From: an uncultured Varibaculum sp.
GTDB lineage: Bacteria; Actinomycetota; Actinomycetes; Actinomycetales; Actinomycetaceae
Length of the DNA stretch: 6,940 bases
Assembly: GCA_947253735.1 (NCBI GenBank)
Contig: CAMYAU010000078.1
Coordinates: 1-6,940, forward strand
Direction: 5' to 3'
In this document: in pieces, positions 1-4,929 of the stretch
How positions within the stretch are numbered: position 1 is the stretch's first letter
How the letters are laid out: each line of letters begins with the position of its first letter
Position numbers and translations under genes: made by a program
The notes under the pieces: generated by a model
The model's database searches: none
What the model saw: the letters and a program-made list of their open reading frames with translations, nothing else
Told to the model about the DNA's origin: nothing

Positions 1-1
1 C

Positions 2-343
2 GAAATTCAAGAGGCCGTAGGCAAGAAGTACGGCAAGGGCGATCGTCCGTTTGACCTGGTAATGCACGGTGGCTCCGGCTCTACCGCCGAAGAAATCGCC
101 ACTGCGGTAAAGAACGGTGTTATCAAGATGAACGTAGACACCGACACTCAGTACGCCTTCACCCGTCCGATCGCTGATTGGATGTACAAGAACTACGAAG
201 GTGTTTTGAAGGTTGACGGCGAGGTTGGCATCAAGAAGCAGTATGACCCGCGTTCTTGGGGTAAAGCTGCCGAAGCCGGTATGGCGGCGCGCGTAGTCGA
301 GGCGTGTGAGCGTCTAGGCTCGGTCGGCACCAAGATGAAGTAA
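2..343 (+). CDS. fba: Class II fructose-bisphosphate aldolase, C-terminal part (5' end outside window)
   Basis: This is the last 113 residues of a zinc-dependent class II aldolase, which cleaves fructose 1,6-bisphosphate into dihydroxyacetone phosphate and glyceraldehyde 3-phosphate in cytoplasmic glycolysis and gluconeogenesis. The reading frame is open from base 2 and ends at TAA 341-343. Visible family motifs are MHGGSGS (from base 62), whose His is a zinc ligand in this family, and NVDTDTQ (from about base 131), which contacts the substrate phosphate and ketone end. The tail with VDGEVG, YDPRSWGKAAE and AARVVEAC is characteristic of actinobacterial class II enzymes. Full-length members are about 340-350 residues, so roughly two thirds is missing because of the window edge, not because of damage. 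A strong terminator follows, so it is transcriptionally separate from the glycan genes downstream. Family call is very secure. Confidence 0.97.
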   Translation, partial: EIQEAVGKKYGKGDRPFDLVMHGGSGSTAEEIATAVKNGVIKMNVDTDTQYAFTRPIADWMYKNYEGVLKVDGEVGIKKQYDPRSWGKAAEAGMAARVVEACERLGSVGTKMK

Positions 344-379
344 CTCGGCTTTCTAGCTAGTTACCTAAAGATCTATAAG

Positions 380-422
380 GGTAGCCCTGGTGGTTTTTCC
401 GCCAGGGCTATCCTTTTTCTTC
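380..422 (+). terminator. Rho-independent terminator after fba
   Basis: The arms 380-393 (GGTAGCCCTGGTGG) and 399-412 (CCGCCAGGGCTATC) form a 14-position stem, with two G-U type pairs in RNA, around a TTTTT loop. The stem is followed by the T-rich run CTTTTTCTT. It starts 36 bases after the fba stop codon, as expected for the end of that transcript. Confidence 0.93.
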
Positions 423-455
423 CCCCATTTGTCCACGAAGCATTACTGCGGAACC

Positions 456-461
456 TAAAAT
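456..461 (+). promoter_or_regulatory. Possible -10 element (TAAAAT) for the glycan operon leader
   Basis: TAAAAT matches the sigma-A -10 consensus at five of six positions and lies just after the fba terminator, where a promoter for the next operon is expected. The best -35-like hexamer, TTGTCC at 429-434, is 21 bases away, which is too far for a standard promoter. If real, transcription would start near 468 and place the whole repeat/hairpin region in an untranslated leader of nearly 400 bases. Weak call. Confidence 0.22.
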
Positions 462-537
462 TTTTGTTTGCGAAGACTCGCGTTAAAAACTAAATCTTCC
501 TCCTGCCTGGAGGACGTGCGAGCAAAGTCGTATCTTC

Positions 538-628
538 TTTTGTCGCCGGAGGGTGTTTTTGTCTGGGGAGGGTGCTTATGCGCGCGTTTCTTCCCAGTAC
601 CTGACGAAATCGCCCTCCGGCGACAAGA
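538..628 (+). repeat. Long imperfect inverted repeat / RNA hairpin
   Basis: Bases 538-555 pair with 611-628 over 18 positions if G-U pairs are allowed (core TGTCGCCGGAGGGTG against CGCCCTCCGGCGACA). After one mismatch (556/610) the stem continues with 557-563 (TTTTGTC) against 603-609 (GACGAAA). A further arm, CTGGGGAG (563-570), can pair with CTTCCCAG (590-597) across an asymmetric bulge. There is no T-tract after it, so it is not a simple terminator. It joins GGAGGG-orientation repeat units to the first CCCTCC unit of the array. Confidence 0.8.
548..572 (-). repeat. Inverted-orientation copies of the 19 bp repeat, upstream pair
   Basis: GGAGGG cores at 548-553 and 567-572 are the reverse complement of the CCCTCC array core and are also exactly 19 bases apart. 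The flanks share GGAGGGTG and GTC-like sequence with the reverse complement of the array. A further related core, GGAGGA at 509-514, lies 39 bases (two periods) before the first one. Confidence 0.7.
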
Positions 629-702
629 TTACCCTCCAGAAACTGAATCACCCCCCGGGGGATAAGATCGTCCTCCGGGGACAGGATTGCCCTCCGGGTA
701 GT
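606..702 (+). repeat. Tandem array of five 19-20 bp units with CCCTCC core
   Basis: Five degenerate units begin at 606, 627, 645, 666 and 685, with consensus close to GATYRCCCTCCGGGGAYA. The hexamer cores (CCCTCC, CCCTCC, CCCCCC, TCCTCC, CCCTCC) start at 613, 632, 651, 671 and 690, spaced 19, 19, 20 and 19 bases. Four of the five units can each fold into a small hairpin, for example TCGCC/GGCGA at 610-623 and GTCC/GGAC at 670-682. The period is not a multiple of three, so the array is not a coding repeat. There is no spacer of CRISPR type. Function unknown; candidates are a dispersed intergenic repeat, a run of protein-binding sites, or a structured leader RNA. Confidence 0.82.
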
Positions 703-738
703 GTTTAGGGGCCCGAAAAGCGTGTTTTTCCCGGCTTT

Positions 739-763
739 GGAGGGTGCTTTGGTATAGGGAGGG
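739..763 (-). repeat. Inverted-orientation copies of the 19 bp repeat, downstream pair
   Basis: GGAGGG cores at 739-744 and 758-763 are again 19 bases apart and opposite in orientation to the central array. The first has the same GGAGGGTGCTT context as the copy at 567. Together with the upstream pair they bracket the five central units. Confidence 0.68.
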
Positions 764-836
764 CGCAAGTGATGAAAATCAGGGGCTATGACGGTTCGGG
801 TATCTCGCGCCTTAGATATGATGGAAAAGACCAAGC

Positions 837-842
837 AAGGAG
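837..842 (+). promoter_or_regulatory. Ribosome binding site that fixes the GT2 start at 851
   Basis: AAGGAG lies 8 bases before ATG 851, which is optimal spacing. The in-frame ATG codons further upstream (788, 818 and 821) have no comparable site, so 851 is chosen as the start. Confidence 0.88.
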
Positions 843-850
843 ATGTGGAA

Positions 851-1837
851 ATGGGTGAAGAACGTCAGGTATTTGCGGTAGTAGTAGCCTATAATCGCGC
901 TAAACTGCTTCGCGAATGTCTAGATGCGATTGCCGCGCAGACCAGGCCAGTTCAGCGGGTAGTGGTGATTGATAACGCTTCAACTGATGAGTCTGCACAA
1001 ATTGCCCAACAGCATCCGGTAGTAGACCGGGTAATCGAACTTTCTGAAAATACTGGGGGCGCGGGCGGATTTTGTGCTGGGATCGCTTATGCCTTGGCCT
1101 ATAAAGAGCTGGAAAGTCACGATTTTATATGGATCATGGATGATGACACCATTCCTACCCCTGATGCGCTCGCGCAATTACTTCAGGCTGGGAAAAACTA
1201 CCCCGGATCCCCGGCGCTGTTGGCATCACAGGCTCAATGGATCGACGGTAGCGAGCATCCCATGAATGCTCACCGCGAACGCCCGCTAATATCCTCCTCC
1301 CGCAAGCAGGTTGCCCGGCGTCTGGGACTGCGGCAAGTACGTGCGGCCTCCTTCGTGTCGATACTGGTTGAGGTAGCGCAGGTGCGCAAGAGCGGTCTGC
1401 CGATTGCTGATTACTTTATTTGGAATGACGATCTGGAATACACCGCCCGACTGCTGAAAAACCGGGTCGGACTGTATGTGCCGACCTCGGTGGTGGTACA
1501 CAAAACCCGCGCGGCTGCCTCCGCCACTGATGATCCCGGTGACCGTTTCTATTACGAAAGCCGCAATAAAATATGGTTCCTGCTACGCTCGCAGGGACTG
1601 TTACCACTGGATCGGGTGCTTTATGGTGGCTCCATGATAGTCCGTTGGTTCAGGATGTGGCTATCCAGCGGAGAAAAGAAAAAAATGCTGCGTCTAGGGG
1701 TGAAAGGGGTAACCGATGCGCTGCTATCTGGCCCTCGCCCTAATGAAGAGATCTTTGCTGCCGATCCAGAAACTGCCAAAATAGTTGTGGCCTGTGAAAA
1801 TGCTACCCAGGTGAGAACGGATAAACAACATGGTTAA
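851..1837 (+). CDS. GT2 family glycosyltransferase, GlfT1/rhamnosyltransferase-like (probable galactofuranosyltransferase)
   Basis: A 328-residue GT-A fold transferase, probably cytoplasmic-face membrane associated, moving a nucleotide-activated sugar onto a lipid-linked acceptor. The N-terminus has the GT2 start (VFAVVVAYNRAKLLRECL) and the VIDNAS segment. N67-TGGAGGF-74 is the donor-binding loop typical of galactofuranosyl and rhamnosyl transferases. D97-D98-D99 is the DXD metal site, W191-NDD-LEY holds the likely catalytic acid pair D193/D194, and H217 in VVVHK is the usual second metal ligand. A YYxxRNxxW segment follows. The companion glf gene makes UDP-galactofuranose a likely donor, but the sugar specificity is inferred, and a rhamnosyltransferase is the main alternative. 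It is the first gene of the operon; its end overlaps the next gene by 8 bases, indicating translational coupling. Confidence 0.9.
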   Translation: MGEERQVFAVVVAYNRAKLLRECLDAIAAQTRPVQRVVVIDNASTDESAQIAQQHPVVDRVIELSENTGGAGGFCAGIAYALAYKELESHDFIWIMDDDTIPTPDALAQLLQAGKNYPGSPALLASQAQWIDGSEHPMNAHRERPLISSSRKQVARRLGLRQVRAASFVSILVEVAQVRKSGLPIADYFIWNDDLEYTARLLKNRVGLYVPTSVVVHKTRAAASATDDPGDRFYYESRNKIWFLLRSQGLLPLDRVLYGGSMIVRWFRMWLSSGEKKKMLRLGVKGVTDALLSGPRPNEEIFAADPETAKIVVACENATQVRTDKQHG

Positions 1838-2282
1838 AGTGCTTTTTGCCGGGTCATCCGGTGGCCATTTGGCTCAGCTATATACCCTTAAACCTTGGTG
1901 GAAACAGCAACAAACCCTGTGGGTCACTTTCAAAACCCCCGACGCTACCTCGCTCTTGGATGATCAGAAAGTTATTTGGGCAAAACATTCCCCTGATCGC
2001 AACCTACGTGACGTGTTCCGTTCTTTGCGTTTAGCCTGTAAGCTTTTACGTTCGGCTCGCCCGGAATTAGTAGTGTCGGCGGGGGCATCTTTGGGGGCAG
2101 TTTTTATTGTACTAGCGCGGTTAATGAAGATCCCTACTATCTATATCGAGGTATTTGATCGGATCGAGATTCCCTCTTTATCAGGTAAAATCTGCTATCA
2201 CGTGGCAGATCGCTTCGCCGTGCAATGGCCTGAACAGTTGAAAATTTATCCGGGTGCGACAGTGATCGGACCGCTACTATGA
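1830..2282 (+). CDS. Alg14/PssD (Cps14F)-like glycosyltransferase membrane-anchor subunit
   Basis: This 150-residue protein matches the Alg14/PssD family in length and layout. These proteins form the N-terminal half of a split GT28-type enzyme and recruit the catalytic Alg13/PssE half to the membrane. The N-terminus carries the beta strand and glycine motif VLFAGSSGGHL (residues 4-14), which is the family signature. A hydrophobic segment at about 86-98 may associate with the membrane. The stretch from YIE (105-107) through LSGK and ADRFAVQWPE to the terminal GPLL is the strongly conserved Alg14 C-terminus. It starts inside the end of the GT2 gene (8-base overlap) without a strong ribosome binding site, and its TGA overlaps the next ATG in the sequence ATGA. 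Pairs of this kind add a second sugar (GlcNAc, Gal or GlcA) to a lipid-diphosphate-linked sugar; which one is not visible here. Confidence 0.9.
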   Translation: MVKVLFAGSSGGHLAQLYTLKPWWKQQQTLWVTFKTPDATSLLDDQKVIWAKHSPDRNLRDVFRSLRLACKLLRSARPELVVSAGASLGAVFIVLARLMKIPTIYIEVFDRIEIPSLSGKICYHVADRFAVQWPEQLKIYPGATVIGPLL

Positions 2283-2815
2283 GTGAAACCGCCAGCATGA
2301 GTAAAAGCAATAACCGCAAACTTCAAGCCGACTACCTGTTTATGGTGGGAACTCATCATATGCCTTTTGATCGTTTGATCCAGATGGCAGATCGTTTCGC
2401 TCGCGAGAATCCAGACGCTTCCATCCTGGTGCAATACGGAACCTCGCAACCTCCAAAAGAGGCGAACGGGTGCGAAAATCTCAGCCACCAAGAAATGGAT
2501 GCCCTGGCTAAGAAACTAAAAGGTGTGGTGCTACCAGGCGGGCCTTCCCTAATGATGGAATGGTTGCGGCGCGGTTTCTTGCCAGTGATCGTACCTCGCG
2601 ACCCGGAGCTAGGGGAGCATATTGACACTCACCAAATCCGGTTCTCCGATTTTATGCGCTGTCGTTCCCTAATCTCCCTCGCCAATGATTATGAACAGGT
2701 AAAAGCAGCTTTAGCAGACCCGCAACCCGTATCTGCAGCCCAGCTAGAAAAAATTGATAGCGCCAGTGCAGTCAAGGCCTTCGGAAAACTGGTCTCATCA
2801 CTGCTGGCAGATTAA
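2279..2815 (+). CDS. Alg13/PssE (Cps14G)-like glycosyltransferase catalytic subunit, GT28 C-terminal domain
   Basis: A 178-residue protein equal to the nucleotide-sugar-binding half of a GT28 (MurG-like) enzyme, expected to pair with the Alg14-like product of the preceding gene. FMVGTHHMPFDRLI (21-34) corresponds to the family's VGT-x-x-x-x-FDRLI opening. Residues 87-119 hold GGPS, a hydrophobic helix with E94, VIVPRDPELGEHIDTHQ and the conserved GEH and HQ, typical of the donor site. The usual HGGP reads PGGP here (P86), an uncommon change at a conserved position. The start at 2279 is chosen for the 4-base ATGA overlap; an alternative ATG at 2297 would shorten it by six residues. The first 15 or so residues are polar and poorly conserved. 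A 63 bp gap separates it from glf. Confidence 0.88.
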   Translation: MSETASMSKSNNRKLQADYLFMVGTHHMPFDRLIQMADRFARENPDASILVQYGTSQPPKEANGCENLSHQEMDALAKKLKGVVLPGGPSLMMEWLRRGFLPVIVPRDPELGEHIDTHQIRFSDFMRCRSLISLANDYEQVKAALADPQPVSAAQLEKIDSASAVKAFGKLVSSLLAD

Positions 2816-2823
2816 TTTTAGGG

Positions 2824-2853
2824 TTAACACGGTAGGATTAAGAAAGCTAGAAA
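2824..2853 (+). promoter_or_regulatory. Candidate internal promoter before glf
   Basis: TTAACA (2824-2829) and TAGAAA (2848-2853) resemble -35 and -10 boxes with an 18-base spacer, in the only sizeable gap of the glycan locus. A start near 2860 would leave a short leader carrying the glf ribosome binding site. Evidence is sequence similarity only. Confidence 0.33.
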
Positions 2854-2865
2854 CGAGCGTAAGAC

Positions 2866-2874
2866 AAGGGGAGG
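2866..2874 (+). promoter_or_regulatory. Ribosome binding site supporting the GTG start of glf
   Basis: AAGGGGAGG ends 4 bases before GTG 2879. The spacing is short but the match is strong, and the coding frame from 2879 begins immediately with the Rossmann strand, so no longer or shorter start fits better. Confidence 0.75.
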
Positions 2875-2878
2875 CCAC

Positions 2879-4060
2879 GTGAATACGGATTTAGTGATTG
2901 TGGGATCCGGATTATTCGGTCTGACAATGGCAGAACGAGTCGCCAACGACTTGGGGCGGCGGGTCACCATCGTGGAAAAACGCGATCACATCGGTGGTAA
3001 CGCCTACTCTTATCGCGACGAAGAAACCGGGATCGAGATCCATAAATATGGGGCACACCTGTTCCACACTTCCAATGAACGCGTGTGGGAATATGTCAAC
3101 CGCTTTACCTCTTTCACCGACTATGTACACCACGTATATACCAATGTCGGGGGCGAAGTTTTCCCCATGCCCGTCAACCTGGGAACCATCAATCAGTTTT
3201 TCCGCTCGGCGTATTCTCCTGACGAGGCCCGCCAGTTAATCGCCTCCCAAGCTAGCGCTATCCGGGGCGAGGACGCGGAGGAAAATTTCCGAACAAAAGG
3301 GATTTCCCTGGTAGGTGAGCCCCTATTCAAGGCGTTCTTTGAAGGTTATACCGCGAAACAATGGCAAACTGATCCGCGGGATCTTTCGGCGGCAATCATC
3401 TCCCGGCTGCCAGTGCGTTACAACTATGACAACCGCTATTTTTCCGATAAATATGAGGGGCTTCCCCAAGATGGCTACGCTGCTTGGCTGGAGAAGATGG
3501 CTGATAACGATCTTATCGACGTTAAATTGTCGACCGACTTTTTTGATTCCTCACAACCCTTCAACCGCGATGCCTGCATCGGACAGGTGCCGGTGGTCTA
3601 TACCGGTCCGGTAGATCGGTTCTTCGATTACCGATATGGCGAACTGGGATGGCGCACTTTGGACTTCGATTGGGAGACCGTGTCTACCGGGGATTTCCAA
3701 GGAACTTCGGTGATGAACTACGGGGATCGGGATGTTCCTTATACGCGGATTATTGAGTTCCGTCATTTCCATCCGGAACGGGATTACCAAAATGAAAAAA
3801 CTGTGATCGCCCGGGAATATTCGCGCACTGCTGGTAAAGACGATGAACCCTACTACCCGATTAACACCGCACGTGACCGCGAGCAGCTGTTGGAGTATCG
3901 CACCTTACGCGATCAGCTGCCTCACACCCTCTTTGGAGGGCGTTTGGGCTCCTACAAGTATTTCGATATGCATATGGCGATAGCTTCGGCGCTTTCTCGC
4001 TATGACAACGTGGTTAAACCTTTTTTTACCGGGCAGAAAACAGATGGGAATAATTGGTGA
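2879..4060 (+). CDS. glf: UDP-galactopyranose mutase
   Basis: A 393-residue FAD enzyme that interconverts UDP-galactopyranose and UDP-galactofuranose in the cytoplasm, supplying the donor for galactofuranose-containing glycans. The start is GTG. The FAD-binding Rossmann fold shows VGSGLFG (8-14), followed by EKRDHIGGNAYS (33-44) and IHKYGAHLFHT (54-64), all hallmarks of Glf. KQW (160-162) matches the conserved substrate-stacking Trp region. YTGPVDRFFDYRYG (241-254) and LGWRTL (256-261) follow. R290, in the VPYTRIIEFRHF segment, is in the place of a conserved phosphate-binding Arg, and GRLGSYKYFDMHMAIASAL (354-372) is the classic C-terminal FAD motif. Length is normal for the bacterial family and no lesion is seen. 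Its last bases overlap the permease start (GTGA). Presence in an export locus implies that the glycan contains galactofuranose. Confidence 0.97.
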   Translation: MNTDLVIVGSGLFGLTMAERVANDLGRRVTIVEKRDHIGGNAYSYRDEETGIEIHKYGAHLFHTSNERVWEYVNRFTSFTDYVHHVYTNVGGEVFPMPVNLGTINQFFRSAYSPDEARQLIASQASAIRGEDAEENFRTKGISLVGEPLFKAFFEGYTAKQWQTDPRDLSAAIISRLPVRYNYDNRYFSDKYEGLPQDGYAAWLEKMADNDLIDVKLSTDFFDSSQPFNRDACIGQVPVVYTGPVDRFFDYRYGELGWRTLDFDWETVSTGDFQGTSVMNYGDRDVPYTRIIEFRHFHPERDYQNEKTVIAREYSRTAGKDDEPYYPINTARDREQLLEYRTLRDQLPHTLFGGRLGSYKYFDMHMAIASALSRYDNVVKPFFTGQKTDGNNW

Positions 4061-4923
4061 GTAGCACTACAGATTTTGTTAGGCCGGGAGCCTCCCGCGG
4101 ATTATTCGAGGTTTTTCGGAAACAGTACCTTCTGCAACTACTGGTACATAAAGAGTTGCGGGTACGATACCGGGGTTCGATTTTGGGGATGCTCTGGTCC
4201 TATGCCAAGCCTGCCACCCAGTTCCTGGTGTTTTATTTCGCCATCGGTGTGTTCATGGGGATGAATCGGAACATTACCAACTACGTGGTTTATATGTTCG
4301 CTGGAGTTGTCGCGGTCAACTATTTTTCAGAGATCTTTGGTAATTGCACACGGTCGTTGGTACAAAACCAGGACTTGGTGAAAAAGATTTATTTGCCGCG
4401 GCAACTTTTCCCGGTTTCTTCCGTATGGGTAGCCTTCGTACATTTTGTTCCCCAAGTGGTGATTTTGATTATCGGGAGCATAATTTTCGGCTGGCGACCG
4501 GGATTAAAAAATCTGGCGGCAATAGTGTTAGCAGTGGCGATACTCACGATCTTCAGCTTGGGAATAGGTCTGCTTGGGGGCGCTTTCAACGTGCTCTATC
4601 GAGATGCCGAGAACTTCGTAGATCTGATTTTAATGGTTGCTACCTGGGCTTCACCGGTCCTCTACAAATGGTCAATGGTTTACCAAGTATTGGGAGACTG
4701 GCAGGGAGGCTGGCTGTGGTACGTATATCAGCTGAACCCGCTAACCACGGTGGTGGAACTTTTCCATTACGGTTTTTGGATACCGACCACGGGCGTAGCC
4801 GAGGGATTTCCGGAAAATTTTTCTGTAATACTAGTGGCTTCTGCTCTGATTTCAATCCTGTTGCTGCTAATTGGCGATAAAGTTTTCCGCCACTATGACG
4901 GGCGTTTTGCCCAGGAGCTGTAG
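4057..4923 (+). CDS. wzm: ABC-2 type polysaccharide export permease (Wzm/RfbA/TagG family)
   Basis: A 288-residue inner-membrane subunit that, with the following ATPase, exports a lipid-linked glycan. Near the N-terminus an amphipathic region leads to RYRGSILGMLW (37-47), the family signature before the first membrane helix. About six hydrophobic segments are visible, roughly at 52-68, 77-95, 118-145, 153-178, 187-208 and 255-273. LPRQLFPVSSV (113-123) and LNPLT (226-230) are also family landmarks. The start chosen is GTG 4057, which gives a 4-base overlap with the glf stop and lies 7 bases after GGGA (4046-4049); a TTG one codon earlier is less likely. Close relatives include mycobacterial galactan exporters, Klebsiella O-antigen Wzm and teichoic-acid TagG. 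The glf context favours a galactan-like substrate, but this is inference. Confidence 0.93.
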   Translation: MSSTTDFVRPGASRGLFEVFRKQYLLQLLVHKELRVRYRGSILGMLWSYAKPATQFLVFYFAIGVFMGMNRNITNYVVYMFAGVVAVNYFSEIFGNCTRSLVQNQDLVKKIYLPRQLFPVSSVWVAFVHFVPQVVILIIGSIIFGWRPGLKNLAAIVLAVAILTIFSLGIGLLGGAFNVLYRDAENFVDLILMVATWASPVLYKWSMVYQVLGDWQGGWLWYVYQLNPLTTVVELFHYGFWIPTTGVAEGFPENFSVILVASALISILLLLIGDKVFRHYDGRFAQEL

Positions 4924-4929
4924 AAATTC

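Larger units (their letters stand above)
423..836. other. Gene-free leader/intergenic region containing the repeat system
   Basis: No convincing gene is present between the fba terminator and the ribosome binding site at 837. Open frames exist on both strands (468-665 on +, 490-834 on -), but they run across the 19 bp repeats, have no good ribosome binding site and encode low-complexity Pro/Arg/Gly-rich sequence resembling no family known to me. The content of note is the inverted and tandem repeat system between 509 and 763. A CCGGG/CCCGG pair (694-698 with 730-734) suggests that folding continues beyond the array. Confidence 0.75.

Noticed and set aside
468..665. 65-residue open frame on the + strand in the leader
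   Set aside because: No clear ribosome binding site, crosses the hairpin and ends inside the repeat array; best explained by chance.
606..702. CRISPR array
   Set aside because: Units are contiguous 19-20 bp copies with no unique spacers and no cas genes nearby.
490..834. 114-residue open frame on the - strand across the repeat region
   Set aside because: It runs through 19-20 bp repeats that shift frame at almost every unit, has low-complexity Pro/Arg-rich composition, no family resemblance, and would converge on the fba terminator.
788..850. N-terminal extension of the GT2 protein to the upstream ATG
   Set aside because: The 21 extra residues are unlike the family N-terminus and an ideal AAGGAG lies before ATG 851.
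4054..4056. TTG as start of the permease gene
   Set aside because: GTG at 4057 gives the classical 4-base overlap with the glf stop and better spacing from GGGA at 4046-4049.
4344..4880. 178-residue + strand open frame inside the permease gene
   Set aside because: Out of frame with a clear ABC-2 permease; no start signal and no recognisable domain.
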